Source: Rosenbergiella gaditana
Lineage (GTDB): Bacteria; Pseudomonadota; Gammaproteobacteria; Enterobacterales; Enterobacteriaceae
Assembly: GCF_018494065.1 (NCBI RefSeq)
Contig: NZ_JABBFR010000007.1
Span: 1-64,000, forward strand
Reading direction: 5' to 3'
Length of the DNA: 64,000 bases
Positions 52,654 to 63,834 of this stretch are shown here, one piece after another. Under the pieces are notes generated by a model that saw only the letters and a list, made by a program, of their open reading frames with translations, was not told the DNA's origin and searched no databases. Positions within the stretch are counted from its first letter, which is position 1. Every line of letters starts with the position of its first letter. A program made the position numbers and the translations under genes.

Positions 52654-55600
52654 GTTGGTGGAAAAAAGGAATAATCGGCCTACTCGTCATCGTCCTACTG
52701 TTGATGACCACGGTCGCCTTACTGATTGGCACTACGTCTGGTTTGCATCTGTTATTCAAGGGCGCAAACCGATGGGTACCTGGCTTACATATCAGCCAGG
52801 TACAAGGTGGCTGGCGTGACCTGAACTTGCGGGATATCACTTATCAGATGCAAGGGGTTGAGGTACGTGGAGGTCAGCTTCATCTTGCGGTCAATACCTC
52901 GTGTCTCTGGCACTCATCAGTATGTGTTGACGATCTGTCATTAAGCGATGTCAGTGTCGTGGTCGATACTCGCAAGATGGCCCCATCGACGCCGGTTGAA
53001 GAGACGAAGAGTGAACCGTTAACGGATATTTCAACACCGTATCCGCTGACGCTTAAGCATCTTGGCTTGCACAATATCAATGTTAAAGTCGATGATACCC
53101 GTATTGCACTCGGAGAGTTCAGTACAGGTATTGCTTGGCAAAATCGCCAGATTACCTTAGCCCCTACCCAAATTAATAATTTCTTATTAGCCTTGCCGAC
53201 TGTGGCGCAAGTGGCGGTCGATCACGCTGCACAGGCCACCAAAACCGCGATGACTCAAACGGCAGAACAGGTCTCACAGCAGAAAAAAGCTGAAGATGAA
53301 CAGGCGCGTATCGCAGCGCAACAACCGCCATTAGGCGATACTCTACGCGCAATGTTTGCTAAGCCGTTGTTGGATCTTCCTTCAGTGACCTTACCTGTGG
53401 ATGTCGATATTCAAGGGATCACCGGCAATAGCTTACGGGTAACGGGGGACACCGAGTTAACCATTAATCAGCTTAACCTGAAAGCGCGCGCCTTGAATAA
53501 CCATATTGCCTTACAACAATTACAAGTTCAGGCGATACAAGGGCAGCTGCATGCGAGCGGTGAAGCCGATTTGACTGATAACTGGCCAGTTAATCTGAAC
53601 CTTAACAGCACGGTAAACGTTGACTCCATCAAGGGGCAGAAGGTGAAGCTGTCGCTGAAAGGCAATATGAAGCAGCAAGTTGATCTGGCTGTTAATCTCT
53701 CTGGACCCGTGAAAGCCCAGCTCAATGCGATGGCGCAACCGGCGACAGTCGGGTTGCCTTTCTCATTGAAACTGAACAGCCCACGTTTACGGTGGCCGCT
53801 CACCGGCCCCGCACAGGTCCAAGTCGATAACGTTAATTTGGATACTTCTGGTAAGGCTTCTGATTACCGCATTCAGCTAGCAGCAGCCTTAACAGGGCAG
53901 GGTATTCCGCCTGCACAAATATCGTTAAAGGGTAAAGGCGATCTTGGTCAATTCAGTTTAGACCGGCTACGTGTTGCCGCCCTGCAAGGTAATGTTGATC
54001 TTAACGCATTAGTTGATTGGAATAAGGCGATTAGTTGGCACAGTGATTTAACCTTAAACAATATCAATACCGCGCGCCAATACCCAGACTGGCCAGCCAA
54101 AATTAACGGTCAGGTTACGACCAAAGGCAGTTTATTCGGTGGAACCTGGCAGTTGAGTGTTCCGAAAGTTGATATTAAAGGCAATGTTAAACAGAACCCT
54201 GTCAATATTGAAGGCAGCTTGCAAGGCAATAGCTACATGCAGTGGAAAGTGCCGCAACTCTTGGTGGCATTAGGTCGTAATCACCTCAATGTACATGGCG
54301 AGCTGAACGATAAGCTGATGCTTGATGCCGATATTGATGCACCAGCGCTTGACAATGCCCTGCCAGGGCTTGGCGGAACGATGAAAGGGGTAATAAATGC
54401 CCGGGGGACTCTACAACAGCCTGAGCTGAAGGTTGACCTACAAGGACGTGCTTTACGTTGGCAGCAAATACGCTTGCAGTCATTGGCGCTGAAGGGGAAT
54501 GTCAGCTCGGCTGAGCAGATTTCAGGTAACTTGGTCCTTAACCTGCAGCAGTTGCATCAAGAAGGGGTGGATATTAATCAAATTCTGCTGAACGCTGGCG
54601 GTAATGAGCAAGCCCATCAATTAACCTTGAAAGTCACTGGTAAGCCGGTGGCAGGAGAGTTAGCGCTAAAAGGCCATTTCGACCGTCAGCAACAACGTTG
54701 GCAAGGAAGCTTAACCCGGAGTCAATTCTCGACGCCAGTGGGTAACGTGACGTTAAGCCGTGCGATGAGCCTTGATTATCAAAATACCAAACAAACTATC
54801 ACGGTAGGGAGCCATTGCTGGGTAAACCCTAATGCTGAGCTTTGTGTTCCGGAACCGATTGTGGCGGGGCCCGATGGCCATGCACATTTGCAGATTCGAC
54901 GCCTTGATCTAGCTATGTTGAAGGACTTTCTGCCCGCTCAAACTCAGCTATCAGGACGCTTCAGTGGCGATACTCGGGTAAACTGGACAGCGAAGGGCGG
55001 TCTACCCGAGGCTAAACTGAGTCTTAGTGGACAAGGTGTTGAGGTGCGTCAAGATGTGCAGGGTAAGATGCTGCCTATCGCCTTTGACCGACTCGATGTC
55101 AAAGCTGCATTAGTAAAAGGTAAAGCTCAGCTTCAATGGTTGATTAAATTGGTCAATAATGGCCAATTAACCGGTAATGTGCAGATTGCTGATCCCGAAA
55201 ATCGCCGCACATTAGGCGGTACGGTTGGCATTGATAATCTCTCCTTGGCGATGCTTAATCCGGCTTTATCTAAAGGGGAAAGCGTACAAGGGGTGCTGAG
55301 TAGTCAGCTGCGTCTAGGTGGCTCGTTACAGAATCCACAAGTGTTTGGCCAACTTGCCCTTAAAAATGCCAAAGCATTGACCAGCGCAATGCCTGTGGAA
55401 TTGACCGATGCGAATCTGTCGATGGTGTTTAATGGTATGTCATCGACACTTGAGGGATTAATTCAAACCGCTCATGGCAATTTAAACCTGTCAGGGAATG
55501 CGGATTGGCGACAGCTCGATAACTGGCATGCGCATATTGCGGCTAAAGGTGAAAAAATTCGTGTAACCGTGCCACCAATGGTGCGTATGGATGTCTCGCC

Positions 55601-56477
55601 TGATTTAACCTTTGATGCAACGCCTACGGCCTTTAACCTTGATGGGCGCGTCGATATTCCATGGGCCAGAATTGTGGTGCAAGATGTCCCAGAGAGTGCG
55701 GTCGGTGTTTCGTCGGATGAGGTGATGCTGGACGAGCACTTACAACCGATCAAGCCGACGACCACAGGTATGGCGATTAACAGTAACTTGATTATCCATG
55801 TGGGCGATGATGTGAAATTGTCTGCGTTTGGATTAAATGCACGGTTAAATGGCGATCTAAAAGTCGGGCAAGGGAAAAATGGATTGGGCTTAAATGGACA
55901 AATTAATATTCCTTCAGGCCGCTTCCATGCTTATGGCCAAGACTTGATCGTGCGTAAAGGGCAGCTACAGTTCTCTGGTCCGCCGGATCAACCTTATGTG
56001 AATCTAGAAGCCATTCGTAATCCCGATGCGACCGAAGACAACGTTACCGCCGGTATTCGTGTCACCGGCTTAGCGGATGAGCCGAAAGTCGAGGTGTTCT
56101 CTGATCCCGCTATGTCTCAACAAGCTGCACTCTCTTACCTGTTAAGGGGCCAAGGTCTTGGAAGTAGTGATGACAGTAATGCATTAACGTCTGCTTTAGT
56201 GGGGTTAGGGGTTGCACAAAGTGGTCAAGTTATGGGTAAAATCGGCGAGACTTTCGGTGTCAGTAATTTAGCGTTAGATACCGCGGGCGTTGGCGATAGC
56301 CAACAAGTCCAAGTCAGTGGCTATGTACTACCAGGCCTACAAGTAAAATACGGAGTGGGACTCTTCGATTCGTTAGCAACCCTTACGCTACGATATCGTT
56401 TGATGCCTAAACTCTACCTGGAAGCAGTGTCTGGCGTCGATCAGGCACTGGATGTGCTTTATAAGTTTGAGTTTTAG
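52650..56477 (+). CDS. tamB: translocation and assembly module TamB
   Basis: A 1275-aa inner-membrane-anchored AsmA-like protein with one N-terminal helix (about residues 7-28). The rest is a long beta-taco running across the periplasm, which moves phospholipids to the outer membrane. The C-terminal DUF490 domain (about 930-1275; [32 protein letters not shown]) binds the TamA POTRA domains. It is a little longer than E. coli TamB (1259 aa). ytfP starts 3 bp after its stop. Confidence 0.96.
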   Translation: MSWWKKGIIGLLVIVLLLMTTVALLIGTTSGLHLLFKGANRWVPGLHISQVQGGWRDLNLRDITYQMQGVEVRGGQLHLAVNTSCLWHSSVCVDDLSLSDVSVVVDTRKMAPSTPVEETKSEPLTDISTPYPLTLKHLGLHNINVKVDDTRIALGEFSTGIAWQNRQITLAPTQINNFLLALPTVAQVAVDHAAQATKTAMTQTAEQVSQQKKAEDEQARIAAQQPPLGDTLRAMFAKPLLDLPSVTLPVDVDIQGITGNSLRVTGDTELTINQLNLKARALNNHIALQQLQVQAIQGQLHASGEADLTDNWPVNLNLNSTVNVDSIKGQKVKLSLKGNMKQQVDLAVNLSGPVKAQLNAMAQPATVGLPFSLKLNSPRLRWPLTGPAQVQVDNVNLDTSGKASDYRIQLAAALTGQGIPPAQISLKGKGDLGQFSLDRLRVAALQGNVDLNALVDWNKAISWHSDLTLNNINTARQYPDWPAKINGQVTTKGSLFGGTWQLSVPKVDIKGNVKQNPVNIEGSLQGNSYMQWKVPQLLVALGRNHLNVHGELNDKLMLDADIDAPALDNALPGLGGTMKGVINARGTLQQPELKVDLQGRALRWQQIRLQSLALKGNVSSAEQISGNLVLNLQQLHQEGVDINQILLNAGGNEQAHQLTLKVTGKPVAGELALKGHFDRQQQRWQGSLTRSQFSTPVGNVTLSRAMSLDYQNTKQTITVGSHCWVNPNAELCVPEPIVAGPDGHAHLQIRRLDLAMLKDFLPAQTQLSGRFSGDTRVNWTAKGGLPEAKLSLSGQGVEVRQDVQGKMLPIAFDRLDVKAALVKGKAQLQWLIKLVNNGQLTGNVQIADPENRRTLGGTVGIDNLSLAMLNPALSKGESVQGVLSSQLRLGGSLQNPQVFGQLALKNAKALTSAMPVELTDANLSMVFNGMSSTLEGLIQTAHGNLNLSGNADWRQLDNWHAHIAAKGEKIRVTVPPMVRMDVSPDLTFDATPTAFNLDGRVDIPWARIVVQDVPESAVGVSSDEVMLDEHLQPIKPTTTGMAINSNLIIHVGDDVKLSAFGLNARLNGDLKVGQGKNGLGLNGQINIPSGRFHAYGQDLIVRKGQLQFSGPPDQPYVNLEAIRNPDATEDNVTAGIRVTGLADEPKVEVFSDPAMSQQAALSYLLRGQGLGSSDDSNALTSALVGLGVAQSGQVMGKIGETFGVSNLALDTAGVGDSQQVQVSGYVLPGLQVKYGVGLFDSLATLTLRYRLMPKLYLEAVSGVDQALDVLYKFEF

Positions 56478-56479
56478 CT

Positions 56480-56827
56480 ATGCGAATCATTGTCTATGGC
56501 AGTTTAAGACGTAAGCAGGGAAATAGTCATTGGATGACTAATGCTCAGTGGCTGGGTGATCATCAAGTCGAAGGCTACGAGCTCTATAATCTTGGTCATT
56601 ATCCGGGGGTTATCCCCGGTCAAGGCACTATTGAGGGTGAAGTCTATCGTATTGATGCCATGACCTTAGGGGAGCTGGATGCGTTGAGAACCAAAGGCGG
56701 AGAGTATAAACGCCAGCTGGTCTCGACGCCTTACGGCAGTGCTTGGATGTATATTTATCAGCGTTCTGTGGCAGGCCGTCAGCAAATACCGAGTGGTAAT
56801 TGGCTTGATAGGGGTGAGAATCCTTGA
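56480..56827 (+). CDS. ytfP: gamma-glutamylcyclotransferase-fold protein YtfP
   Basis: A 115-aa protein of the AIG2/GGCT-like family. The N-terminal YGSLRRKQGN motif and the LGHYPGVIPGQGTIEGEVY segment are conserved, with the putative catalytic Glu in TKGGEYKR. The fold suggests a cyclotransferase, but no substrate is established. It is co-transcribed with tamAB (3-bp gap) and ends at a bidirectional terminator. Confidence 0.93.
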   Translation: MRIIVYGSLRRKQGNSHWMTNAQWLGDHQVEGYELYNLGHYPGVIPGQGTIEGEVYRIDAMTLGELDALRTKGGEYKRQLVSTPYGSAWMYIYQRSVAGRQQIPSGNWLDRGENP

Positions 56828-56830
56828 TAC

Positions 56831-56862
56831 AAAAATGCCGTCTTAACCGACGGCATTTTTTT
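56831..56862. terminator. bidirectional terminator ytfP / ppa
   Basis: A perfect 11-bp stem AAAATGCCGTC / GACGGCATTTT with a six-base loop gives U-runs on both strands, between convergent ytfP and ppa. Confidence 0.92.
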
Positions 56863-56869
56863 GGAGCAA

Positions 56870-57400
56870 TTACTTCTGTTGAGCGCGTTCGAAAGAAGAA
56901 ACGATTTCCGCTTTCGCTGCAGCAGCGTCGCCCCAGCCTTCTACTTTCACCCACTTACCTTTCTCAAGCGCTTTGTATTGCTCGAAAAAGTGTGCGATTT
57001 GGCCACGGAGTAATTCCGGCAGATCATTAACATCTTTAATGTGATCGTACTCTTTAGACAGCTTGCTGTGTGGGACAGCAATGACTTTAGCATCTTCGCC
57101 AGACTCGTCGGTCATTTTCAGTACGCCCACTGGACGGCAACGGATCACAGAACCCGGTTGTAATGGGTAAGGCGTTGGGACTAAAACGTCAACCGGGTCA
57201 CCATCTAAAGAGAGGGTATGGTTAACGTAACCGTAGTTACATGGGTAAAACATCGCCGTTGCCATGAAACGGTCAACAAATAGAGCGCCTGATTCTTTAT
57301 CAACTTCATATTTGATCGGAGCAGCGTTGGCAGGGATTTCAATAATAACGTTGATATCTTCAGGTAAGTCTTTACCTGCTTCGACGAGGTTCAAGCTCAT
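56870..57400 (-). CDS. ppa: inorganic pyrophosphatase
   Basis: A 176-aa family I enzyme that hydrolyses pyrophosphate and so drives biosynthesis forward. The magnesium-binding signature [12 protein letters not shown] (near residue 66) is intact, as are [17 protein letters not shown] and [23 protein letters not shown]. Length equals E. coli Ppa. It is transcribed alone, upstream of convergent ytfP. Confidence 0.98.
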   Translation of the reverse strand: MSLNLVEAGKDLPEDINVIIEIPANAAPIKYEVDKESGALFVDRFMATAMFYPCNYGYVNHTLSLDGDPVDVLVPTPYPLQPGSVIRCRPVGVLKMTDESGEDAKVIAVPHSKLSKEYDHIKDVNDLPELLRGQIAHFFEQYKALEKGKWVKVEGWGDAAAAKAEIVSSFERAQQK

Positions 57401-57483
57401 GGTTGATTCCTATTTATCAGTAAAAATTGTGGTGCGCAGTATAGCGAATTACGCACCAGTATGTGTCCGATTTTTTTAATCAG

Positions 57484-58476
57484 TTACTGATTATCACTGA
57501 TAAAACGTTCAACATCTTCCACCATGTATTGGTTACCGACGTAAAAAGGGCAACGCTCGTGGATGGTTTGCGGTTTTAAATCGAGAATTCGGTTTACACC
57601 GTCGCTCGCTTTACCCCCGGCTTGTTCCGCAAGAAAGGCCATTGGATTGCACTCATATAACAAACGGAGTTTTCCTTTTGGATGGCTCGCGGTTTGTGGG
57701 TAGAGGTAAATTCCGCCTTTGAGCAGGTTACGGTGGAAGTCAGCCACTAAAGAACCGATATAGCGGGAGGTATAAGGGCGGTACGTGGCCTCATCTTCTT
57801 CCTGGCAGAATTTTATATACTTTTTCACGCCGATTGGGAAATGCACATAGTAGCCTTCGTTGATGGAGTACATCTTGCCCGTAGGTGGGTAGGTGAGACG
57901 TTCTTGGTTTAAGCAGAACACCCCTAATGAAGGATCATAGGTGAAAGCGTTAACACCATTACCCGTGGTATACACTAGCATGGTAGAAGAGCCATAGACG
58001 ACGTACCCTGCCGCCACTTGTTGGCTACCTGGTTGCATAAAATCTTCTTCAGTAATCGGCGTGCCTACTGGTGTCACACGGTGATAAATAGAGAAAATAG
58101 TGCCTACCGAGACGTTAACATCGATGTTTGATGAACCGTCCAGCGGATCCATCAATACTACATAACGCCCATCCTCGAAGCCTTCAAAGATAACGAACTC
58201 ATCCTCTTCTTCAGAGGCAATCCCGGCAACAATCCCACGGGCTTTTAAAGCAGATTTCAGTTTTTCATTAGCGTATAAGTCGAGCTTCATTTGTTGCTCG
58301 CCTTGCACATTTTCAACCCCGTTCGCGCCGAGGATATCTAATAAGCCAGCTTTATTGATATCACGATGAATGATTTTCGCGCCAAGTTTGATTGCTGAAA
58401 GAAGGGCGGTGAGCTCACCAGTGGCATGGGGGAAGTCTGCTTGTTTTTCAACAATAAATTCGCCTAAGGTCTTCAT
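57484..58476 (-). CDS. fbp: class 1 fructose-1,6-bisphosphatase
   Basis: A 330-aa gluconeogenic enzyme. The metal-binding motif [20 protein letters not shown] (near residue 110) is intact, and the C-terminal [11 protein letters not shown] and [17 protein letters not shown] segments bind substrate. Two residues shorter than E. coli Fbp. Divergent from mpl across 144 bp. Confidence 0.98.
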   Translation of the reverse strand: MKTLGEFIVEKQADFPHATGELTALLSAIKLGAKIIHRDINKAGLLDILGANGVENVQGEQQMKLDLYANEKLKSALKARGIVAGIASEEEDEFVIFEGFEDGRYVVLMDPLDGSSNIDVNVSVGTIFSIYHRVTPVGTPITEEDFMQPGSQQVAAGYVVYGSSTMLVYTTGNGVNAFTYDPSLGVFCLNQERLTYPPTGKMYSINEGYYVHFPIGVKKYIKFCQEEDEATYRPYTSRYIGSLVADFHRNLLKGGIYLYPQTASHPKGKLRLLYECNPMAFLAEQAGGKASDGVNRILDLKPQTIHERCPFYVGNQYMVEDVERFISDNQ

Positions 58477-58620
58477 TGCGTATCCTGATTGTAAATTGGT
58501 TTACTTTTCATTAACAGTATAGTCAAGCTACACTGCGGACCGGATCAAATCAATCCTCTCAGTTGCTCCTAAATGCGATATAGGTAAACTGTACAAAAAA
58601 CTTAGTGGTAGATCTCTATT

Positions 58621-59988
58621 ATGCGAATTCATATTCTTGGTATCTGTGGAACATTTATGGGTGGCTTAGCCATTCTCGCGCGCGCTTTGGGACATGAGGT
58701 AACAGGGTCTGATGCGAATGTGTATCCACCGATGAGTACTTTATTGGAACAACAAGGGATTAGTCTGACCCAAGGCTACGACCCGCAGCAACTCGATCCT
58801 GCGCCAGATTTAGTGATTATCGGTAATGCGATGTCACGGGGTAACCCTTGCGTTGAAGCCGTGTTGGAAAATAATATTCCCTACGTTTCCGGTCCACAAT
58901 GGCTACATGATTTCATTCTGCGTGATCGCTGGGTGATTGCCGTAGCCGGCACGCACGGTAAAACGACGACCTCCGGTATGGTCGCTTGGATCCTCGAATC
59001 CTGTGGTATGGCGCCGGGGTTTGTGATTGGCGGCGTACCAGGAAACTTTGATGTCTCCGCACGCTTAGGCGATAGCCCTTTCTTCGTGATAGAGGCGGAT
59101 GAATATGACAGTGCTTTCTTCGATAAACGCTCGAAGTTCGTTCACTATTGTCCACGTACACTGGTACTCAATAACCTTGAATTTGACCATGCCGATATCT
59201 TTGATGATTTAAATGCCGTGAAAAAGCAGTTCCATCATTTGCTGCGCATTGTGCCGGGTAAAGGGAAGGTGATTTGGCCGGAGCAAGACCACAACCTGCG
59301 TCAGGTGGTGGGTATGGGCTGCTGGAGCGAACAAGAGACAACGGGTCCACAAGGGCAATGGCACGCACAAAAAATACGTCCAGATGCGTCCAGTTGGACG
59401 GTGAAGCTTAATAACCAAGTGGTCGCCGAAGTGGAGTGGGGCCTGGTGGGTGAACATAATATGCATAACGGTTTGATGGCGATAGCCGCTGCCCGTCATG
59501 TAGGTATTACCCCACCCGATGCGGCAAAAGCATTGAATGACTTCGTGAATGCCAGACGCCGTCTCGAACTACGCGGTACGGTGAATGGGATAGAGGTCTA
59601 TGATGATTTTGCTCACCATCCTACAGCTATTCTCGCCACGCTCTCTGCCCTACGCAGTAAGGTCGGTGGTACGCGACGTATTCTTGCGGTACTGGAACCT
59701 CGCTCCAATACCATGAAGCTTGGTGTGAGCAAGAATGAGCTTGCCCCCTCATTAGCACGAGCAGATGAAGTTTTTCTCTTTCAGCCGAGTCATATTCCTT
59801 GGCAGGTTTCAGATGTGGCAGAAGCTTGTATTCAACCTGTTCAGTGGAGCGCCGATATCAATAATTTGGTCGCGATGATCACGAAATCAGTCAAACCGGG
59901 CGATGTGATTTTGGTGATGAGTAATGGCGGTTTTGAGGGAATCCATCAAAAACTGTTGGACAGTCTTAGCACGTTAAGCGCAATGTAA
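58621..59988 (+). CDS. mpl: murein peptide ligase Mpl
   Basis: A 455-aa Mur-family ligase that joins recycled L-Ala-gamma-D-Glu-meso-DAP tripeptide to UDP-MurNAc. The ATP-binding loop GTHGKTT lies at residues 110-116. The N-terminal Rossmann motif HILGICGTFMGGLA and the central EADEYDSAFFDKRSKF segment are typical. Length matches E. coli Mpl (457 aa). Confidence 0.97.
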   Translation: MRIHILGICGTFMGGLAILARALGHEVTGSDANVYPPMSTLLEQQGISLTQGYDPQQLDPAPDLVIIGNAMSRGNPCVEAVLENNIPYVSGPQWLHDFILRDRWVIAVAGTHGKTTTSGMVAWILESCGMAPGFVIGGVPGNFDVSARLGDSPFFVIEADEYDSAFFDKRSKFVHYCPRTLVLNNLEFDHADIFDDLNAVKKQFHHLLRIVPGKGKVIWPEQDHNLRQVVGMGCWSEQETTGPQGQWHAQKIRPDASSWTVKLNNQVVAEVEWGLVGEHNMHNGLMAIAAARHVGITPPDAAKALNDFVNARRRLELRGTVNGIEVYDDFAHHPTAILATLSALRSKVGGTRRILAVLEPRSNTMKLGVSKNELAPSLARADEVFLFQPSHIPWQVSDVAEACIQPVQWSADINNLVAMITKSVKPGDVILVMSNGGFEGIHQKLLDSLSTLSAM

Positions 59989-60032
59989 TAAAGCAATGCC
60001 GCGCAGTGTTGGCGCTGGGCGGCAGTTGACAG

Positions 60033-60575
60033 TTAAGCTTCGGCGAGCTCACGCAAGTATTGGAAAATCTGGCGTGATGATTTCGGAGGCTTATTGGTGG
60101 CTTTCTCTTTTTGCGCATTGCGGATCAAGCTGCGAAGCTGTTGGCGATCAGCCGTAGGATACAGTCCAATGACTTCATCCATCGCGCTATCACCCTGTTC
60201 AATCAGACGGTCACGCAGGACTTCCAGTTTATGGAACAGCGCGACTTGCTGATTATGTCTGTTTTTCAGTTTGTCGAGTGCTAAGCGGATCGGCTGTTCA
60301 TCACGCGAACGCAGCATCTTTCCAATTAACTGAATTTGGCGACGACGCCCTTCTTTTTTAATACGTTGAGCTAATTCAATGGCTTGACGTAATTCTTCAT
60401 CCAGCGGGAGTCGATCGAGTTCGTTCTTGCTTAACTCCATCATCTCCATGCCGAGACGCTTGAGTTCTTCTGCATCACGTTTTATTTCGCTTTTACTGAC
60501 CCAAATAATCTCTTCGTCTTCTTCATCTTGAGGGTCAGGCTGGTGGTCGAGCCACTCATCGGGCGGGTTAATCAT
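60033..60575 (-). CDS. darP: ribosome biogenesis factor DarP (YjgA)
   Basis: A 180-aa DUF615 protein of helical, highly charged sequence. DarP associates with pre-50S subunits and helps late assembly of the peptidyl-transferase centre in E. coli. Conserved parts are [18 protein letters not shown] and the [12 protein letters not shown] segment; the [12 protein letters not shown] tail also matches. Divergent from pmbA, as in E. coli. Confidence 0.95.
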   Translation of the reverse strand: MINPPDEWLDHQPDPQDEEDEEIIWVSKSEIKRDAEELKRLGMEMMELSKNELDRLPLDEELRQAIELAQRIKKEGRRRQIQLIGKMLRSRDEQPIRLALDKLKNRHNQQVALFHKLEVLRDRLIEQGDSAMDEVIGLYPTADRQQLRSLIRNAQKEKATNKPPKSSRQIFQYLRELAEA

Positions 60576-60689
60576 GGTAGGGCTCCTAAATAAAGTGGCT
60601 TATGCTATCAGGTTACAGCCAGACTGCGAAATTGTTCGCTGACTCTGTTAAACTTATTCTACCTTCAGATAACAGCAGATGGCAGTGCA

Positions 60690-62030
60690 ATGAGTGAATC
60701 TCTTCAAGTTTCAGAACAACAAAAGGTTCTTGAACAAGCAGTCGAACATGCCTTAACCTTCGCAAAAAGCCGCACAGATGGCGCAGAAGTCGCGGTAAAT
60801 AAAACTACTGGACTGAGCGTAAGCACTCGCTATGGTGAAGTAGAAAACGTTGAATTTAATAGCGATGGTGCATTAGGCATTACCGTTTATTTGGGGCAGC
60901 GTAAGGGAAGTGCCTCGTCGACGGATTTAAGTCCTGCGGCGATCGAACGTGCGGTACAAGCGGCAACCGATATTGCTCGCTATACCTCAGAAGACCCTTT
61001 CTCGGCTGTTGCCGAGGCTTCTCTGCTCGCATGGGATGCGCCGGATTTAGATCTTTATCACCCTTTAGCCATTACACCCGATCAAGCGATTGATTATGCG
61101 GCGGCGGCTGAGCAAGCAGCATTAGAATGCGACACCCGTATCGTGAATAGCGAAGGGGGGAGTTTCAGTAGCCATGCTGGGATCCGTGTCTTCGGGAATA
61201 GTCACGGTTTCTTGAAAAGTTATTGTTCCACCCGTCACTCCATGTTCAGTTCAGTGATTGCCGAGCAAAAGGGTCAGATGGAACGGGATTACGCTTATAC
61301 TTCTGGACGTGACTTTGCCGACCTGAAAAGCGCTGAGTGGGTAGGTCAAGAATGTGCACGGCGCACGCTAGCGCGGCTCTCTCCACAAAAACTTTCCACA
61401 CGCAAAGCGCCAGTACTTTTTGCTCCCGAAATCGCGAGCGGGTTAATCGGGCATCTTGTCGGGGCGATCAGCGGGAGCAGCGTCTATCGTAAATCGACGT
61501 TTTTACTCGACAGCCTTGGAAAACAAATTTTCCCTGAGTGGTTATCGATTACCGAACAGCCACATCTTCTTAAGGGTACCGCGTCATCTCCTTTTGATAG
61601 CGAGGGCGTACGTACACAGCAACGTACCATTATCGACCAAGGCGTACTACAAACCTGGTTAATGACCAGCTATTCTGCCCGCAAACTGGGCTTACACAGC
61701 ACCGGTCATGCAGGTGGGATCCATAATTGGCGTTTAGCCGGTCAAGGCCAAAGCTTTGAGCAGCTATTGAAAAGAATGGGCACCGGATTACTGGTCACAG
61801 AGTTAATGGGGCAGGGCGTTAGCGCAATGACCGGTGACTATTCCCGAGGGGCTGCAGGTTTTTGGGTGGAGAATGGTGAAATTCAATATCCAGTAAGCGA
61901 AATTACTATCGCGAGCAACCTGCAAGATATGTGGCGTACAATGGTGACAGTCGGCGACGATATCGATGAGCGTGGAAATATTCAGTGCGGTTCGATTCTT
62001 TTAGAACAAATGAGTATTGCAGGTCAATAA
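60690..62030 (+). CDS. pmbA: metalloprotease TldE (PmbA)
   Basis: A 446-aa partner of TldD; the TldD-TldE complex matures the peptide antibiotic microcin B17 and degrades the CcdA antitoxin. TldE is the non-catalytic partner and lacks the HExxxH of TldD. Family landmarks are [22 protein letters not shown] and [33 protein letters not shown]. It is close in length to the E. coli protein (450 aa) and is followed by cybC after 16 bp. Confidence 0.96.
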   Translation: MSESLQVSEQQKVLEQAVEHALTFAKSRTDGAEVAVNKTTGLSVSTRYGEVENVEFNSDGALGITVYLGQRKGSASSTDLSPAAIERAVQAATDIARYTSEDPFSAVAEASLLAWDAPDLDLYHPLAITPDQAIDYAAAAEQAALECDTRIVNSEGGSFSSHAGIRVFGNSHGFLKSYCSTRHSMFSSVIAEQKGQMERDYAYTSGRDFADLKSAEWVGQECARRTLARLSPQKLSTRKAPVLFAPEIASGLIGHLVGAISGSSVYRKSTFLLDSLGKQIFPEWLSITEQPHLLKGTASSPFDSEGVRTQQRTIIDQGVLQTWLMTSYSARKLGLHSTGHAGGIHNWRLAGQGQSFEQLLKRMGTGLLVTELMGQGVSAMTGDYSRGAAGFWVENGEIQYPVSEITIASNLQDMWRTMVTVGDDIDERGNIQCGSILLEQMSIAGQ

Positions 62031-62046
62031 CCCGAGGGAATGCGTT

Positions 62047-62439
62047 ATGCGGCAAATAAATTTCGTCGTACTGAGTATCGCACTGTTTTGTTCATCATTA
62101 ACCCTTCCCGTACGGGCAGCGGATTTAGAAGGGGATATGCTGAGCTTATCCGCAGGTCTGAGCACGGTATTAAGCAGTGATCAGGCCAGTGAAATGCAGC
62201 AAGCGTTGACTCAAATGCGTGATGCAGCGAAAGACGCGAAAACAGCGACTCCACCATCGTTGGCGGGGAGTTCGCCGCAAAGTCCTGCTATGCAGGGCTG
62301 GCGTGATGCGTTTGATCAGTTGATCGCTAAAGTTAACCAAGCCGAGCAACAAGTTAAGCTTGGTAAGCTGGCTGAGGCCAAGCAGACCGCGCAACAGATT
62401 GCAGCCTTACGTAATCAAAATCACCGTAAATACCGCTAA
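62047..62439 (+). CDS. cybC: soluble cytochrome b562
   Basis: A 130-aa periplasmic four-helix haem protein. A signal peptide of 24 residues (ends PVRA) leaves a 106-residue mature chain, the classic length. The haem ligands Met7 (ADLEGDM) and His102 (QNHRKYR) are at the expected mature positions. The physiological redox partner is not known. I chose the ATG at 62047 because it starts the signal peptide and has GAGGGA upstream. Confidence 0.95.
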   Translation: MRQINFVVLSIALFCSSLTLPVRAADLEGDMLSLSAGLSTVLSSDQASEMQQALTQMRDAAKDAKTATPPSLAGSSPQSPAMQGWRDAFDQLIAKVNQAEQQVKLGKLAEAKQTAQQIAALRNQNHRKYR

Positions 62440-62452
62440 CCTGGCAGTGACG

Positions 62453-62884
62453 CTAGGCATTGATACCTTGTCGATATTGGCCAGGGGTTATGCCTAGCGC
62501 TTTCTTAAACATGGTGATAAATGCGGTGACCGATTCATAGCCGAGCTCATGGGCGATAATCTCGACACGCTCACCCTCTACAAGTCGATTGATGGCGAGG
62601 ATTAGCTGTAACTGCTGTCGCCATGGACGAAAACTCAATCCGGTCTCACTGACCATTAACCTCGCCAAACTTCGTTCACTTAACGCCAATTTCTTTGCCC
62701 AATAGGCGGCAGAGTGTTTCGCCTGACCGGGTTGTCGGATTTCCTCGACAAGCAATTAGATTTTAGGGTGGCTTGAGACGGGGAGTTGCAATTTTCCTGT
62801 AGGTTGCTTAACAATCTGTTTTAACCTACCGATCACGGCACTAAATGGCTTTTTTTGTACAAAATCTGTTAATTGCGCATTTTA
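62453..62884 (-). pseudogene. AraC-family regulator, N-terminally truncated and broken
   Basis: The 62453-62755 part encodes a full AraC-type double helix-turn-helix: the first HTH around AAYWAKKLALSERSLARLM, the second around EIIAHELGYESVTAFITMFKK. Just upstream the same frame meets TAA (62758-62756), preceded by about 40 codons of related sequence (RLKQIVKQPTGKLQLPVSSH) back to a TAA near 62890. Related NimR/YeaM-type regulators have an N-terminal sensor domain of about 150 residues, which is not here. The gene is therefore both truncated and interrupted. The TTG at 62755 could still start a 100-aa HTH fragment, but it has no evident ribosome binding site. Confidence 0.75.
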
Positions 62885-62929
62885 TGCTCTCTGGATAACC
62901 TGAGATAAACTATACAAGGAGGACAGTTT

Positions 62930-63472
62930 ATGAGCGCACAGGCAGAGGAAGGAACATTACGCCGGATGACGTTAGGTGAGATTGCAATGGCCCGAAGGGT
63001 GTTCGGTGATTCGTTAGTGTATAGCCGTATCTGGATTCATTGCGACAGCTATTTACCCTTCGGACTACAGAAACAAAACTATGCTATGACTCCCAATGGG
63101 GAGCTATGGTACAGAAAACCGATGTACAGGGGAGACTTTTCCGCAAACTCTGTTTTCATCGAAGATAAATATGTATTCATCCATGAACTGGCGCATGTGT
63201 GGCAACATCAACACGGGCAATGGGTGAGAATGCGGGGAGCTTTTAGCTGGGCTGCTGAATATACCTATAGACTGGATAAAGATAAGCTCACTGATTATTC
63301 TCTTGAACAGCAGGCCTCTATTTTAGCTGATTACTGGTTAATACTGGTTTATGGGATGAGTAAATGGTCTTACTATCAGAGACCTGGGCGTATGGGGATG
63401 TACAGGGGCGTAGATATGTTGCAGGATGTCCCTTCGCTTTACCAGAAATTAGTAACAGGGAAGAAGCGTTAA
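62930..63472 (+). CDS. putative HExxH metallopeptidase, Rhs/T6SS-associated type
   Basis: A 180-aa protein with the zinc-peptidase motif HELAHVWQH (His85, Glu86, His89, and His93 or a later residue as a further ligand). The LPFGLQKQNYAMTPNGELWYRK segment before it and SLEQQASILADYW after it match the small proteins often annotated as type IV secretion protein Rhs or Vgr-related, which occur near Rhs and VgrG genes. It has no signal peptide, so it would need a dedicated export route. AAGGAGG lies 7 bases before the ATG. A lipoprotein gene follows 2 bp after the stop, in the way of an effector with its immunity protein. Catalysis and substrate are not established. Confidence 0.75.
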   Translation: MSAQAEEGTLRRMTLGEIAMARRVFGDSLVYSRIWIHCDSYLPFGLQKQNYAMTPNGELWYRKPMYRGDFSANSVFIEDKYVFIHELAHVWQHQHGQWVRMRGAFSWAAEYTYRLDKDKLTDYSLEQQASILADYWLILVYGMSKWSYYQRPGRMGMYRGVDMLQDVPSLYQKLVTGKKR

Positions 63473-63474
63473 TC

Positions 63475-63834
63475 ATGAAAAATAGAATGTTGCTGGCTGT
63501 CGTATTTCTTTTAACGGGATGCCCTGGGTCTAGTGATCGAATGGTAGAGCGAGAATCTACAGCGGTATTAATCAAAGATAATCAAGTTTGCGTGGTGTCA
63601 CCGCTGGAGCCACAGGAACGGATCACTGCTATTCAAATCAACAGCGATAATAGCGACGACTCCCTTCACAAGATTTTTGATGACAAGCCTGTTTATATAC
63701 CGAAGGGTGAGTGTCTTCCTGTATTCGGATTAAGGTTTAAATCTGGAAAGCGGTATAACTTCGCGTATGACGTTCAATCTGATAAATTAGAGTCACATTT
63801 AGTCACTGCTGAATTTTCTTATCCCAAAGAATAA
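63475..63834 (+). CDS. lipoprotein, candidate T6SS immunity protein
   Basis: A 119-aa lipoprotein precursor: signal MKNRMLLAVVFLLTGC with Cys16 in the lipobox LTGC. The mature part is mostly beta (IKDNQVCVVSPLEPQERI, then PKGECLPVFGLRF, with two cysteines that may pair). It resembles the small periplasmic lipoproteins annotated as putative T6SS immunity proteins, which lie directly downstream of HExxH genes like the one before it. The start ATG at 63475 is 2 bp after that gene, so the two are translationally linked. The role as immunity protein is inference from gene order and localisation. Confidence 0.72.
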   Translation: MKNRMLLAVVFLLTGCPGSSDRMVERESTAVLIKDNQVCVVSPLEPQERITAIQINSDNSDDSLHKIFDDKPVYIPKGECLPVFGLRFKSGKRYNFAYDVQSDKLESHLVTAEFSYPKE

